A stretch of 64,000 nt of DNA, from assembly GCA_030248215.1 (NCBI GenBank), contig JASANG010000070.1:1-64000 (forward strand). The letters run 5' to 3'. How positions within the stretch are numbered: position 1 is the stretch's first letter; each line of letters opens with the position of its first letter. The notes under the pieces are model-generated. The model was not told where the DNA came from, searched no databases, and saw only the letters and a list, made by a program, of their open reading frames with translations. This document shows positions 1 to 12,704 of the stretch, in pieces. Made by a program: the position numbers and the translations under genes. The stretch comes from Enoplolaimus lenunculus (lineage: Eukaryota > Nematoda > Enoplea > Enoplida > Thoracostomopsidae).

Positions 1-291
1 TACACCACTGGTGTAAGTAATACTTTATATTCGTGCCAAGATCAAATATTGGGGTGTTCCTGGTTGTTATTTGAGTCAATCCCCAAGGATTGACCATCCA
101 AAGAAAGGTCCGGCTCTACCGATGATGATAGTGACATCGTAACCGTTGCATCGACGGCGAGCCGGTTCGATTAGTAAAGCTTAATTTTTTATCACTATTC
201 AAAATGTATATATACAAATCGTTAGATTCTCCTTAACCAGCTTTATTCTGATTTTAAGTACGTGTGTAGGGAATGCAATTCCCGTAACAAA
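1..291. other. unassigned left-edge sequence
   Basis: No gene or clear repeat is visible. The first 17 bases are a near-palindrome (TACACCACTGGTGTAA), which could be the end of a transposon cut by the window edge. This is not provable from one end. Confidence 0.3.
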
Positions 292-930
292 GGCATAGGT
301 TTTGGTTGGAAAACGGGAAAAGTTGAAAATTGAAATGCCTAGATTTTACCCTGGGTTGGTAGGGAAAATCTGGAGCATTGGTTTTAGCTGGAAAACGGGA
401 AAAGTGGAAAATTTTAATGCCTAAATTTTTACCTTTGGGTTGGTAGGGAAAATCTGAAGCATAGGTTTTGGTTGGAAAACGGGAAAAGTGGAAAATTTAA
501 AGGCCTAGATTTACCTTAGGTTGGTAGGGAAAATATGAAGCATAGGTTTTGGTTGGAAAACGGGAAAAGTGGAAAATTTAAAGGCCTAGATTTACCTTAG
601 GTTGGTAGGGAAAATCTGAAGCATAGGTTTTGGTTGGAAAACGGGAAAAGTGGAAATTTTTAATGCCTAGATTTACCCTGGGTTGGTGGGGAATATCTGA
701 AGCATAGGTTTTGGTTGGAAAACGGGAAAAGTTGAAAATTTTAATGCCTAGATTTCCCCTGGCTTGGTAGGAAAATCTGAAGCATAGGTTTTGGTTGGAA
801 AACGGGAAAAGTGGAACATTTAAAGGCCTAGATTCACCTTAGGTTGGTAGGGAAAATATGAAGCATAGGTTTTGGTTGAAAAATGGGAAAGGTAGAAAAT
901 TTAAACGCCTAGATTTATCCTGGGTTGGAA
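292..930 (+). repeat. satellite array, left block (units of about 80 bp)
   Basis: About eight head-to-tail copies of a unit of roughly 80 bp. Each contains GCATAGGTTTTGGTTGGAAA, then ACGGGAAAAGTGGAAAATTT, a GCCTAGATTTACC stretch and GGTTGGTAGGGAAAATCTGA. Copies differ by scattered substitutions. The same unit occurs inverted from 1343 onward, so this block and the right block face each other. Short reading frames through it are by-products of the repeat. Confidence 0.9.
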
Positions 931-1342
931 GCCAGCAACGACCAAATTTGATATATTTATGTTCCCTCGGCTTTCCGGCCATTAATACCCAACAACGTCT
1001 TTAAAACAAATTAAAACTTTTTTACAACCTTAAGGCGTCACTCAAAGCGTCGACTTTGTTAGCAGACTTATGTTGTGATACTACTGGGCCACTCGGTGGT
1101 ATCTTGTTTTGACCAATCTTGTGCTGGGACTATCATAATCTGATATATTTAATAGTCATGTATTATTTCGGGTAAATGCTCTGCTCATTTAGGTTTAACT
1201 GTGTAAAGTAGATTTTGCTCATTGCACTGTTCCACTCCGCGGTTTCTTGTTTTGACCGGTGTCGAAATATATTGCCTGTTAGTTTGTAGGATGCAACCGG
1301 ATGTGAAAAATGCCAGATCGGAGCCGGAAGTGAACAAAAGTA
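931..1342. other. spacer between inverted satellite blocks
   Basis: Unique sequence of about 410 bp separating the two satellite orientations. It contains a short internal similarity: a TCTTGTTTTGACC word preceded by a CCACTC(G/C)GCGG-like word near 1090-1115 and again near 1228-1256. No gene is visible. Confidence 0.5.
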
Positions 1343-4306
1343 ACCTATGCTTTAGATTTTCTCTTCCAACCAAGGGGAAATCCAGACGTAGAAATTTTCC
1401 ACTTTTCCCGTTTTAAAAACAAAACCAATGCTTCACAATTTTCCTACCAACCCAGGGTAAATTTAGGCGTTTAAATTTTCCAATTTTCCCGTTTTCCAAC
1501 CAAAACCTATGCTTCAAATTTTCCCTACCAACCCAGGAACAATGTAAGCTTTTAAAATTTCCACTTTTCCCGTTTTCCAAACAAAGTTTTACACTACAGA
1601 TTTTCCCTACGAACCAAGGGAAAATCAAGGAGTTTAAATTTTCCACTTTTCCCGTTTTCCAACCAAAACCTATGCTTCAAATTTTCCCTACCAACCCAGG
1701 AATAATGTAAACTTTTAAAATTTCCACTTTTCCTGTTTTCCAAACAAACTTTTACACTACAGATTTTCCCTACCAACCAAGGTAAAATCAAAGCGTTTAA
1801 ATTTTCCACTTTTCCCGTTTTGCAACCAAAACCTATGCTTCAAATTTTCCCTACCAACCCAGGAATAATGTAAACTTTTAAAATTTTCCACTTTTCCCGT
1901 TTTCCAAACAAACTTTTACACTACAGATTTTCCCTACCAACCAAGGTAAAATCAAAGCGTTTAAATTTTCCACTTTTCCCGTTTTCCAACCAAAACCTAT
2001 GCTTCAAATTTTCCCTACCAACCCAGGATTAATGTAAGCTTTTAAATTTTTCACTTTTCCCGTTTTCCAAACAAACTTTACACTACAGATTTTCCCTACC
2101 GAACCAGGGAATATGCAGGCTTATGAATTTTCCACTTTTCCACAGCAAAACCTATGCCCGCGATTTTTCCTACCAACCAGTAAAAAATCAGGTCGTCATA
2201 CAGGAGTGGCTGCGATGCACTCCCGGTCGTAAGTTTTCCACCCTTGAAAAGTGGAAGCCCCTGATTTATACATGGGCCAATTTGTCTATTATTTAAACCT
2301 AGCGTACTGCAGTTCTGCCAGAATATAAGACGGCTATAGCGGCAGGCACAAGGGAAAATCAAGGAGTTTAAATTTTCCACTTTTCCCGTTTTCCAACCAA
2401 AACCTATGCTTCAGATTTCTCCTACCAATTAAGGGAAAATCTCGGAGTTTAAATTTTCCACTTTTCCCGTTTTCCAACCAAAACCTATGCTTCAAATTTT
2501 CCCTACCAACCCAGGAATAATGTAAACTTTTAAAATTTCCACTTTTTTTGTTTTCCAAACAAACTTTTACACTACAGATTTTCCCTACCAACCAAGGTAA
2601 AATCAAAGCGTTTAAATTTTCCACTTTTCCCGTTTTCCAACCAAAACCTATGCTTCAAATTTTCCCTACCAACCCAGGAATAATATAAGCTTTTAAATTT
2701 TCCACTTTTCCTGTTTTCCAAACAAACTTTTACACTACAGATTTTCCCTACCAACCAAGGTAAAATCAAAGCGTTTAAATTTTCCACTTTTCCCGTTTTC
2801 CAACCAAAACCTATGCTTCAAATTTTCCCTACCAACCCAGGAATAATGTAAACTTTTAAAATTTTCCACTTTTCCCGTTTTCCAAACAAACTTTTACACT
2901 ACAGATTTTCCCTACCAACCAAGGTAAAATCAAAGCGTTTAAATTTTCCACTTTTCCCGTTTTCCAACCAAAACCTATGCTTCAAATTTTCCCTACCAAC
3001 CCAGGATTAATGTAAGCTTTTAAATTTTTCACTTTTCCCGTTTTCCAAACAAACTTTACACTACAGATTTTCCCTACCGAACCAGGGAATATGCAGGCTT
3101 ATGAATTTTCCACTTTTCCACAGCAAAACCTATGCCCGCGATTTTTCCTACCAACCAGTAAAAAATCAGGTCGTCATACAGGAGTGGCTGCGATGCACTC
3201 CCGGTCGTAAGTTTTCCACCCTTGAAAAGTGGAAGCCCCTGATTTATACATGGGCCAATTTGTCTATTATTTAAACCTAGCGTACTGCAGTTCTGCCAGA
3301 ATATAAGACGGCTATAGCGGCAGGCACAATGGAAAATCAAGGAGTTTAAATTTTCCACTTTTCCCGTTTTCCAACCAAAACCTATGCTTCAGATTTCTCC
3401 TACCAATTAAGGGAAAATCTCGGAGTTTAAATTTTCCACTTTTCCCGTTTTCCAACCAAAACCTATGCTTCAAATTTTCCCTACCAACCCAGGAATAATG
3501 TAAACTTTTAAAATTTCCACTTTTTTTGTTTTCCAAACAAACTTTTACACTACAGATTTTCCCTACCAACCAAGGTAAAATCAAAGCGTTTAAATTTTCC
3601 ACTTTTCCCGTTTTCCAACCAAAACCTATGCTTCAAATTTTCCCTACCAACCCAGGAATAATATAAGCTTTTAAATTTTCCACTTTTCCTGTTTTCCAAA
3701 CAAACTTTTACACTACAGATTTTCCCTACCAACCAAGGTAAAATCAAAGCGTTTAAATTTTCCACTTTTCCCGTTTTCCAACCAAAACCTATGCTTCAAA
3801 TTTTCCCTACCAACCCAGGAATAATGTAAACTTTTAAAATTTTCCACTTTTCCCGTTTTCCAAACAAACTTTTACACTACAGATTTTCTCTACCAACCAA
3901 GGTAAAATCAAAGCGTTTAAATTTTCCACTTTTCCCGTTTTCCAACCAAAACCTATGCTTCAAATTTTCCCTACCAACCCAGGATTAATGTAAGCTTTTA
4001 AATTTTTCACTTTTCCCGTTTTCCAAACAAACTTTACACTACAGATTTTCCCTACCGAACCAGGGAATATGCAGGCTTATGAATTTTCCACTTTTCCACA
4101 GCAAAACCTATGCCCGCGATTTTTCCTACCAACCAGTAAAAAATCAGGTCGTCATACAGGAGTGGCTGCGATGCACTCCCGGTCGTAAGTTTTCCACCCT
4201 TGAAAAGTGGAAGCCCCCGATTTATACATGGGCCAATTTGTCTATTATTTAAACCTAGCGTACTGCAGTTCTGCCAGAATATAAGACGGCTATAGCGGCA
4301 GGCACA
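1343..4306 (-). repeat. satellite array, right block, with 978-bp higher-order repeat
   Basis: The same satellite unit as at 292-930, now on the opposite strand (TTTTCCCGTTTTCCAACCAA, CCTATGCTTCAAATTTTCCC). From about 1600 on it has a higher-order period of exactly 978 bp: the landmark GAACCAGGGAATATGCAGGC lies at 2101, 3079 and 4057. The higher-order copies are nearly identical, while units within a copy are divergent, so the 978-bp block was amplified recently. The block ends at the third GGCAGGCACA near 4304. Confidence 0.9.
2101..2345 (-). repeat. non-satellite segment embedded in each 978-bp repeat
   Basis: A segment of about 245 bp that does not follow the satellite unit (for example GGTCGTCATACAGGAGTGGC and CTAGCGTACTGCAGTTCTGC). 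It recurs at 3079-3323 and 4057-4301 at the same offset, marking the higher-order unit. Its short minus-strand reading frames have no recognisable similarity and are not called as genes. Confidence 0.8.
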
Positions 4307-5902
4307 TATGCAGAAGTGTAAGACAAAATAGTCGAATATGTAAGCCTTCTATATCGCAGTTGTGCGAGAATTTAAGACGGGCACCTTCGAACATCATGCC
4401 ATAAAACATGTCCCATGCAGAATATATTTGCTTTAAAATACATATAAACAGCAAAACAAAACTGTGTGAGCGTTTTATAGATCATTTGCGCCGTAACTGT
4501 TGATTAAGCATATTCCTATAAGTCTGTGCTTAAGCCTAAGCCTAACTCAAAATAGTTAGTATATAAGCCTGCCCTATTGTAATTCGGCGTGAACGTAAGA
4601 AAAATATCACGTTATGCAACATGTCCCATGCGGAATAAATTTTTCAAAATGTAAACAGTGCAACTTAATTGTGCGTTTGCGTTTTCGTTAAACATCATGT
4701 TATATGCATCTTATGCGGAATAACTTTTTTAAGCGATAGGCTCATAATATGTGGTTAACAAGTAACAGTTATGGGTCATTCACGTTAAATGCCTGCACAT
4801 TTGTAAAAAATGTCCCTCCCTTTTGTGTGCCCGTCTTGTCTCTACCCACTCTCTTTGTACACTGTCAGAGATGCCAATATGTCATTGTTTGAGCCGTTAG
4901 ACAATGAATATTTGCTAAGCGAAAATATTTACTTGTCCTGACATCATTATCAGGAACTGTTGTTGCCCATAGTCCCTGGGAAAGGACTCAATTTTTTGCG
5001 TTTAATGGTGGGTGTGAATATGGAGTGCACAGCGCGTATTTATATATGTGCGCGCGTGTACTAACGCAATGTCCGGACATCCTACAGATAACATGTATTT
5101 GTCCAGAGTTCCTTCCGACAGAGTCTAGGCAATTAACACTATCTAAGTACAGCTACGAAACTGTACCTTGCCTCTAGCTAGGATGTGTATTTTGATGCTG
5201 TTCCAAATGGTGTGGGTGGAACATTTATTACATCGGCGTGTGGATTTTAACGTTGATGACCCATTAATCATGCGCACTATTCACTTTTAGCTATCGGGGT
5301 TCAACGCATATACACGACTTCAGTCTATCATTTCAACTCGAGGTCGGCCCGTCACTGTCATAGCCCCTCAATATGCCCTTGTTTTAAGGGATAACCCATT
5401 TGTTGATAGATCCCCTTGTCTGTATCATTATGCTCCCCATTTTATATTATTTGCACCTGTCGGCATAGTCCCTTTATTGATTGACCTTCAGCTGAGCTTT
5501 CGAAATTTTAATTTCTAAAGTTTTCTTATTTTCTTTTTCTTAATATGTGGAAAATATCGAAATTAACAATTTCAAGATTTCATATTTTTTACATTGCTAG
5601 GTAAAATACTACAAAATGGGTTAAAATTAATTTTGAGTTCAATTTCCCTTTTGATATAAAATTTCCTGATGGATAAAAGAAATTGAATTCTACAAATTTC
5701 ACACTCTCCATTTGCATTGTTTTAAAATCCTCAGGTGGGAAATTGATTTCCATAAAATTTACCACTTGGAGTTTTTTGTGTAAGTGAGAAATTGGAAAAT
5801 TTCAAAAACCCAATTTCCAACTACTATGATTTTTAAAAACCGTAGTTGGAAATTGTCGTTGCAAAATGACACACAGCGGACACAAGATAAAGTGGATGAT
5901 GC
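4307..5902. other. gene-free stretch
   Basis: No coding region is visible. At about 4488-4560 there is a minus-strand fragment of the TTAGGC-rich dispersed repeat (CCTAAGCCTAACTC). From about 5500 to 5850 the sequence is AT-rich with recurring GAAATT and AATTTCC words. Confidence 0.4.
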
Positions 5903-6860
5903 ATAATGCGGGATTCACGTAACCATTTGTGCGTTTGGTACTTGTTTTTTCACCAACCCATAGCAGGTGATAAATACAATCCGTGCGTATAGCTAGCTAG
6001 CTTCTACTTATCCATATGGGTAAGTATCAGCTGTAGCTATGGATTGCTAACCGCTGTTTTGCTACCCATATGGGTTTCTTAGATCTTTTGCACCAACACA
6101 TATGGAGAGCAAATTATTAGTTATTTTTTGTAAAAGTATTAAACGATAAAAACGTAAAAGACAAATCTAGTGTTCTTCTTGCTGTTACAAGCAAATTTTA
6201 AGGATTAATACCGCTTTTGTATTATGTTAAGGTCCTGGTAAAATACGCCTGTTTTAGGGGATTTCGCAGGCATATTGTGCAGGTAAAGGCAGCCTATACT
6301 TTAAACATTCCGTATAAACAAATTATGGGATATTTCCGCGCTGCACTATATTGCATGCGCTCATAACGGACAAGCAAGTCTCACATGCTTGTGTGCCCCG
6401 ATTTTCAACAAATTGTACACAACTCGTTATCGATAAGCAGTCCTAACTTAAAACAACACCAGGAACCATTGGAACCTACTCGAGTGATTAATACGATATT
6501 TATTTATGGAAATAAAACATCTACCAGAACTGTGGACCCACCCTACACAAAGTTTAAAAGCACAAATACTAGCTATCCAAACAAGCAAAATAACACGACA
6601 AAACAAACATTTTAAAAAATTTCTGTAGCCACTGTTAAAATGAAACCCATATGGGTATCTTGCGGACAAAGCCGCAATCCATACGGGGTGTAATCAAAAT
6701 TTTAGAGCTATCCATATGGGTAGCTCGACCGAAAGTACCACTAGCTATGCAGTACTAATACTTACCCATATGGGTATCGTGAAAATACTTGTCACCAAGT
6801 ATGGGTAAGGTGAAAAAATAGGTACCAAATGCACAAGTAGTAACGTGAACCCCGCATAAT
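5903..6860. mobile_element. non-autonomous DNA element with long inverted repeats
   Basis: The outer parts are inverted copies of each other. The left end reads ATAATGCGGGATTCACGTAA then TTTGTGCGTTTGGTAC; the right end, reverse-complemented, reads ATTATGCGGGGTTCACGTTA then TTGTGCATTTGGTAC. The arms are about 190-210 bp. They carry the dyad ACCCATATGGGT or close variants near 6013, 6065, 6648, 6712, 6765 and 6803. The interior (about 6120-6640) has no transposase. The superfamily is not assignable and no clean target duplication is seen. Confidence 0.75.
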
Positions 6861-7009
6861 ACTCTGCGCACTACTGTAAAAAATTGTCATGGTCTGGGTA
6901 GGGACCTATGTTATTTTCAGGAACACTGTAGGAAGGATGTTATATTTAGAACTAGTCTCTATTTTGTCCCTGCTTCCTTAAAACATTATCAGGACAACAC
7001 TGGCTCTAA

Positions 7010-7145
7010 GTACAGGGTGTCCGGGTACAACCGGAGGTCTGCCTCTGGCTCCTGGTCCGGCAGCAAATCGGCCTCCGGTTCCGGCCCCGGCTCCGGTAGG
7101 ATTTCTGCCGGAGGTTCCGGCAATTTCGGTAGCATAATATTGCAT
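7010..7145 (+). repeat. dispersed repeat built from CCGG / CTCCGG words
   Basis: A GC-rich island in AT-rich DNA with repeated CTCCGG, TTCCGG and GCCGGAGG words. Its start, CAGGGTGTCCGGGTACAACC, matches (reverse-complemented) the end of a copy near 56105-56135. A third related copy lies at 51680-52030. It looks like the end of a small mobile element rather than coding sequence. Confidence 0.6.
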
Positions 7146-7754
7146 AATTTTGCAAAATTTATCTGTTAAGCGTGTTTCGTTTTACTTTTGTCACAATTTT
7201 TACGAAAGAATTTTCGAAGTTTCGCCAAAAATTAGCGTAAAACCAAACAACTTTAACAACATATTGCAGACATTGGCTGAAATTAACTAATTAACCATCA
7301 TTTTTGCTACCTAATTTCGCGTCAGGGGTGGGTGAACAATTTTTTAAAGCGGATGACCCATAATGGTGTCGGAAGGAGTATATGACTTTGCCCAGACGTC
7401 AACCCTACCCTCGTGTTTTTTCAGCTAACCCTACACTAACGCTGTCATAAATTGGACAGTGACACGCGTTAAGGTAGGGTTAACGCTTGTCAAAAAACTT
7501 AAAAACGCAATCAGGATACAAACAGATTGTGTTTTGTTAATAAGTTACACACATATAAATGTGTGTTAGTATCAAAACATTTGTAGTATTAATGTAGGGT
7601 TAACGTTTTCCTCATTTTGTAGCAAATTTGTTAGTTTTGAAAAAATTTTAAGAACACTTTAAATCTTTGATTAGTTTTTGAGGAATTTTTAAGGAGACAG
7701 TTGACTTGGTAGAACTTTTTAAATTGTTTGAAACCGTTTTATTGTATAGATGTT

Positions 7755-8130
7755 ACTCTAAAGGAGTAGCTTAAGCTTTAGACTAATGTTTGCTGAGGAT
7801 TAGTTTTAAGAAAATGTTTATACTAGTGTTACGGCTCTGTTATATAAATAGGCCGCAGTCCAAAGTGTAAGTCCTCCGGATAAGCAGTGTGCACTATATG
7901 TATTATCTAAACGCCGCGTAAGAAAAATTTTCTTGCACTGTACAATAAGCCGATCTGGGTCTGTCAGCATGTAAAAGTAGCGTTCCCATTTGACAACAAA
8001 GTTCTTAAATAAATGGTTATGAGAAAAGTTCGGAGTCGGAACGTTTTTCTTTGGGAATGCAATAGAGTATAGCTTAAGCTTTAGACTAATTTTCTTTGCT
8101 CAGACACATAGGTTTTGGATAATGCTTACA
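7755..8130 (+). repeat. TTAGGC-family dispersed repeat, two partial copies
   Basis: Two tandem-like partial copies share AGCTTAAGCTTTAGACTAAT (near 7768 and 8073). Between them is TTATATAAATAGGCCG, matching CTATATAAATGGGCCGG at the copy near 32440. This is the 5' portion of the repeat also seen at 33195, 57660 and elsewhere. Confidence 0.65.
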
Positions 8131-8193
8131 CAACTGTCCTTAATTTAGCAACTCCTATATACTTCGACATAAAACAAAAATTTATCATACAAG

Positions 8194-8198
8194 CCTTT
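8194..8198. repeat. left target-site duplication of the gypsy tandem (CCTTT)
   Basis: CCTTT immediately precedes the first LTR, and the same five bases immediately follow the third LTR at 16975-16979. A 5-bp duplication is usual for Ty3/gypsy. It brackets the whole double element, so there was one insertion site. Confidence 0.85.
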
Positions 8199-8433
8199 TG
8201 TCAACACGAGAGAAACACGTGCTGCTCAAGATGATGCAATATAGATGATGCAGTATATATATTTACTGAAAAGCAGGGATGCAATAATTTGCATATTATT
8301 ACCTCAGCTATGTGGGCAGTGCTCGTTTGGATACAGATACTGGGGACAGTGTGATGTTCGGGTATTTTTCCTTGTGTTTTGTTGGTTAGTGTTAAGTAAG
8401 ACCTAACTGCGTTAGAGACCGCTTAACACAACA
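8199..8433 (+). repeat. LTR 1 of Ty3/gypsy fossil
   Basis: A 235-bp long terminal repeat beginning TGTCAACACG and ending TTAACACAACA (TG...CA). It appears identical to the middle LTR at 12470. A TGG-starting candidate primer-binding site lies at 8440. Confidence 0.95.
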
Positions 8434-11400
8434 GAGTTTTGGCGATCAGGATGATTGATTCCCCCGTTTGTTTTCGTCTCCGTAACCTTTTAGCCCTTTA
8501 AAGAGCTATCGTTTTTGCTCCCAACAGCGATAAACCAGCCGATTCCCTCGATCACATGGCGACAACGGCAGAACTGATCAAGCTACTTCAATCCCAACAT
8601 CAGGAACAAATGAAGGGTCTACAGGTTCAAAACGAAACACTGCTGGCTGCGCTTGTTAAAGCCGAAAACCCAACAAAAGTCAATGCCTCGATTCCATCGT
8701 TCAGTGCTTTCGACGCAACAGCGGAACTTTGGCATGATTATTGGGCCCGGTTTATGACGTTCGTCGGCGCTAACTCCGTCGCGGAAAGGAAACGAGCTCA
8801 AGTGTTTCTCACAAATCAAACTCCGGCGACGTATAAGATGCTTGAAAACCTGGCATCTCAGGAATCTCCCTCAAAGGACGTTAACGAACTCAGCGTTGTG
8901 GAAATCGAGGGCTACATGAAAATTCAGTTCGATCCGAAACGTTTCACGCTTCGCGAGCGGTTCAAGTTCTGGTCTGCGATGTCGCGCAAGTCGGGCGAAA
9001 CCGTCCAGGAGCTGGCAGCCAGAATCCGCTCTGATGCCGTGACGTGCGATTTCCCAGCCATAACAGATCCCCTCGATGAAGCACTTCGAACACGCTTTAT
9101 CTGCTCAACCAACAACGAGGCAGTTCTAATAGCGTTCTTCAAAATTAAAGACGATGAGCTCACTGTTTCGAGAGAGATTGCTGCGGCTATCGAAACCGAG
9201 GACGCCGCAAAAGTCGCCAAGGAGACTGTGTACGGTGGGCCCTCGAAGCCGGACAATGCAGTTGTTTCAAATCAGTCGAAACGCAATCCTCGATCAAAGC
9301 CGAAACAGTCTCGTTCTACAATCATGGCGACGAACAAATCATTCCAGTTTCCAAACGGTACGTGTGGCCGATGCAGAAAAACAGATCACATTGGGAAGGA
9401 CTGTCGACATAAAGACACCGAGTGCAACTACTGCCGTAAAAAGGGCAATTTGCAAACCGTATGCTCATCGAAACAACGCAATTCCCGATCGATCAATGCT
9501 ATCAACAAATCTGATGCTAATCACGTACTTAAAGTGGCCTCAGTGCCGAAATTTCAACAAAGGGTCAATGTCAACGGCAAACCGATAATGTTCGAAGTTG
9601 ATACCGGTTCTTGCGATAACTTCTGTGCCGAGGATGTATGGTGATCTCTGGGGTGTCCGCCGCTCCAACCCATCGATAGCCGCTACGAAAGTGCAACGGG
9701 TAGCCCGATCCCAGTTGCTGGTTGGTTCGCAGCCAACACAGCTCTCAACGGCGGCACAGAGCGCCTCCTCGATTTCAATGTGTCTCCTATCGCTAATCTC
9801 AATTTGTTGGGGCGCAAAGCGATCATCGATTTACACATCGACCTGAATGCTCTCCTATGTTCGAACGGTGCTGGGCGATCTGTCAATGCTGTCCGATGCG
9901 ATTATCAACCGGATATAAATCTCCAGCAGGCATGCCGCCAACTTTGCAACGAGTTTTCGGCTATTTTTGAACCGCAGCTTGGTTGCGTGAAGGATTTCGA
10001 GCTCGAGGTGCAACTCAAGCCGGAGTCGAAGCCGATGTTTTGCAAAGCCCGTCAAGTGCCATTTGCAATTCAATCCGATTTGGCACACGCGTACGAGGAT
10101 GGTATCAAACGCGGTGTTTGGAAACCCGTCCAATTCAATGATTACGGAACTCCTGTCATCCCAATTCGAAAACAATTATTGCCCGGTCAGTCGAAACCCA
10201 GCCTCCGTGTTTGTGGAGATTATTCAGCGACAATCAATCCGCAACTGGAGCCCCACCGACAACCGATTCCGCTGCCAGATGATCTTATGCGGAAGTTGGG
10301 TGGCGGGTATGGCTTCACAATAATCGACTTAGCGGATGCATATAACCAGATTCCGCTAGCTCCGGAGAGTCAAAAACGCCTAGCCCTCAGCACTCATCGC
10401 GGCGTTCTATTACAACTTCGACTTCCTTTCGGTATCAAATCAGCGCCTGCCAATTTTCAAAAGATCATGGAACGCCTCACAAGCGACCTCCAAGGAGTCG
10501 TCGTCTATCTCGATGGCATCCTAGTTAGTGGTGTTGATGCCTCTGCTCATCTGCGCAACTTAAGAGCCCTACTCCAACGTCTCAGCGACAAAGGCCTGCG
10601 ATGTCGATTGCAGAAATGTTCATTCGCTCAACCTAAAGTCGAGTATTTAGGGCACTGTTTATCGCGCGAAGGAATTGCTAAAGGTTCAAAAGTGGACGCC
10701 GTTCGCCAGATGCCGCCTCCGCATGACGTTACCGGTCTACGATCATTCCTGGGCTCAATTCAGTTCTACGGAAAATTCCTACTCAACTTGTCAACGATTG
10801 TGGCGCCGCTTCACAGACTTACTAGAAACGACATTCAATGGCACTGGGGTACCGACGAGTAAACAGCGTTTGAAAAGCTGAAAGATATGCTGTGCACCGA
10901 TGCCGTTTTAGTTCATTACGATCCATCGTTACCGATTGGCATCAGCTTTGACGCATCCCAAGTAGGCGTGGGTACCGTCCTGTTTCATCGATATCCAGAT
11001 GGTAGCGAGCGTCCCATCGCCTACGCATCAAAAACTCTAACCGAGACTCAACGTCGTTATAATCAAATTCAGCGCGAAACCCTAGCAATCATATTCGGTC
11101 TTCGGAAGTTCCATCAATTCTTTCACGGTCGCCGTTTCCTGCTGATAACAGACCACAAGCCTCTTATATCAATGTTCAATCCTTATAAGGCGACTCCAGC
11201 AATGGCTGCAAATCGTCTTGCTCGGTGGTCATTGCTCCTTAACCAATACGATTACACTATAGAGTACCGACAGACGAGTGACCATGGAAATGTCGACGCA
11301 TTAAGTCGCCTACCCATTGGACCGGATCGAAAATTTGACGGGGAGGAACGCGACGCCGATGTTGATACCGTCTGCCAGATTCAAACTATTAGTCAGCAAT

Positions 11401-12469
11401 TACGTCTTGCTGATCCCAATTCGATGGCTAAGAAATTTCAGAAGGATCCTGTGATTTCTTTGTTGATGCGATATGCCCGTGAAAGCTGGCCGCGAAATCA
11501 ACCAACGGTTGCAGCTCAGAACTTTAAATCAGTCTCTGATTATCGCAAACTGGCTGATTCGCTCTCTGTGGCTCACGGATGTCTACTCTACGGCTCCAGA
11601 GTCGTCGTGCCGTGGGTACTAAGGCGAGCTGTACTTAACCTTTTGCACATAGGCCATTTCGGTATGTAGCGCATGAAACAATTAGCTACAACGGCCGTGT
11701 ATTGGCCGAGGCCTGACGACGACATCGCGGACGTTTGCCATCCCTGCGACGGTTGTTCGGCTCAACAACCATTACCCTCGCGCTCTGCAGTTCATCCGTG
11801 GATGATGCCGGAGAAGCCCTGGAGCCGCTTACACGTCGATTATGCCATCAACTTCATGGGAACGAATTGGCTAATCTTAGTCGACGGATACACAAAATAC
11901 CCATGTATACATCCTATGAATTCGGTCTTCACTAAGACCACGATGACAATCCTGGATCAAGATTTTGCACATTTCGGTTACCCGCACACTATTGTTACGG
12001 ACAACGCGGCCACGTTCCGATCTGAAGAGTTCCAGTCTTGGCGTCGCGATCGGGGCATTGTTGATCTCACGGGCGCTCCCTACTATCCAGCAACGAATAG
12101 ATCCGCTGAGCGGATGGTTCAGACATTTAAACAAGCCATCCGGAAATCTAGTCTGCCAGTGCAAGAAGCCCAGCACAACTTTTTAATCCAGTATCGCCGC
12201 ACTCCACTGGAGATAGGTTATTCACCTAGCGAGATGCTTAACGGCCGGCAAATACGCAGTAAGATCGATACATTGCTGCCGTCTCCGCCCCACATTGACC
12301 AGGGCCGTCACGCGAAAAATGCCGCCAAATTTCAGTCTTGTCCTGTAGGCCGTATATCGCAAAACTTTTCAGTGAGTTCCCCTTGTTTTGCCCTTTACTG
12401 TGGTCCACGGCGCGATCGTCAACCACGATGGATTCCCGACGCTTTAATGCTCTAAAGCTGGTCGGGAGG
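8434..12469 (+). mobile_element. Ty3/gypsy internal region, copy 1 (fossil)
   Basis: Parts in order, with domain limits only. Gag is about 8556-9470, with a capsid-like region and a CCHC zinc knuckle (CGRCRKTDHIGKDC) near 9360. A protease-like segment (FEVDTGS) lies near 9590. Reverse transcriptase is about 10000-10650, RNase H with its tether about 10890-11350 (FDASQVGVG, TDHKPL), and integrase about 11670-12300, with a zinc-binding region and core (HVDYAINF, VTDNAATF). A purine-rich tract precedes the LTR at 12470. The copy is broken, with about three interruptions in the coding region, which are shared with copy 2. It is of the type often annotated as K02A2.6-like. Confidence 0.92.
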
Positions 12470-12704
12470 TGTCAACACGAGAGAAACACGTGCTGCTCAA
12501 GATGATGCAATATAGATGATGCAGTATATATATTTACTGAAAAGCAGGGATGCAATAATTTGCATATTATTACCTCAGCTATGTGGGCAGTGCTCGTTTG
12601 GATACAGATACTGGGGACAGTGTGATGTTCGGGTATTTTTCCTTGTGTTTTGTTGGTTAGTGTTAAGTAAGACCTAACTGCGTTAGAGACCGCTTAACAC
12701 AACA
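12470..12704 (+). repeat. LTR 2 (middle, shared) of Ty3/gypsy fossil
   Basis: This LTR serves as the 3' LTR of copy 1 and the 5' LTR of copy 2, exactly 4,271 bp from LTR 1. I see no difference from LTR 1. A shared middle LTR is what recombination between LTRs of sister elements produces. Confidence 0.95.

Noticed and set aside
1413-3765. Series of 70-96 codon minus-strand reading frames (MENLNALILPWLVGK type)
   Set aside because: They are translations of the satellite unit, repeat with its period and have no independent support.
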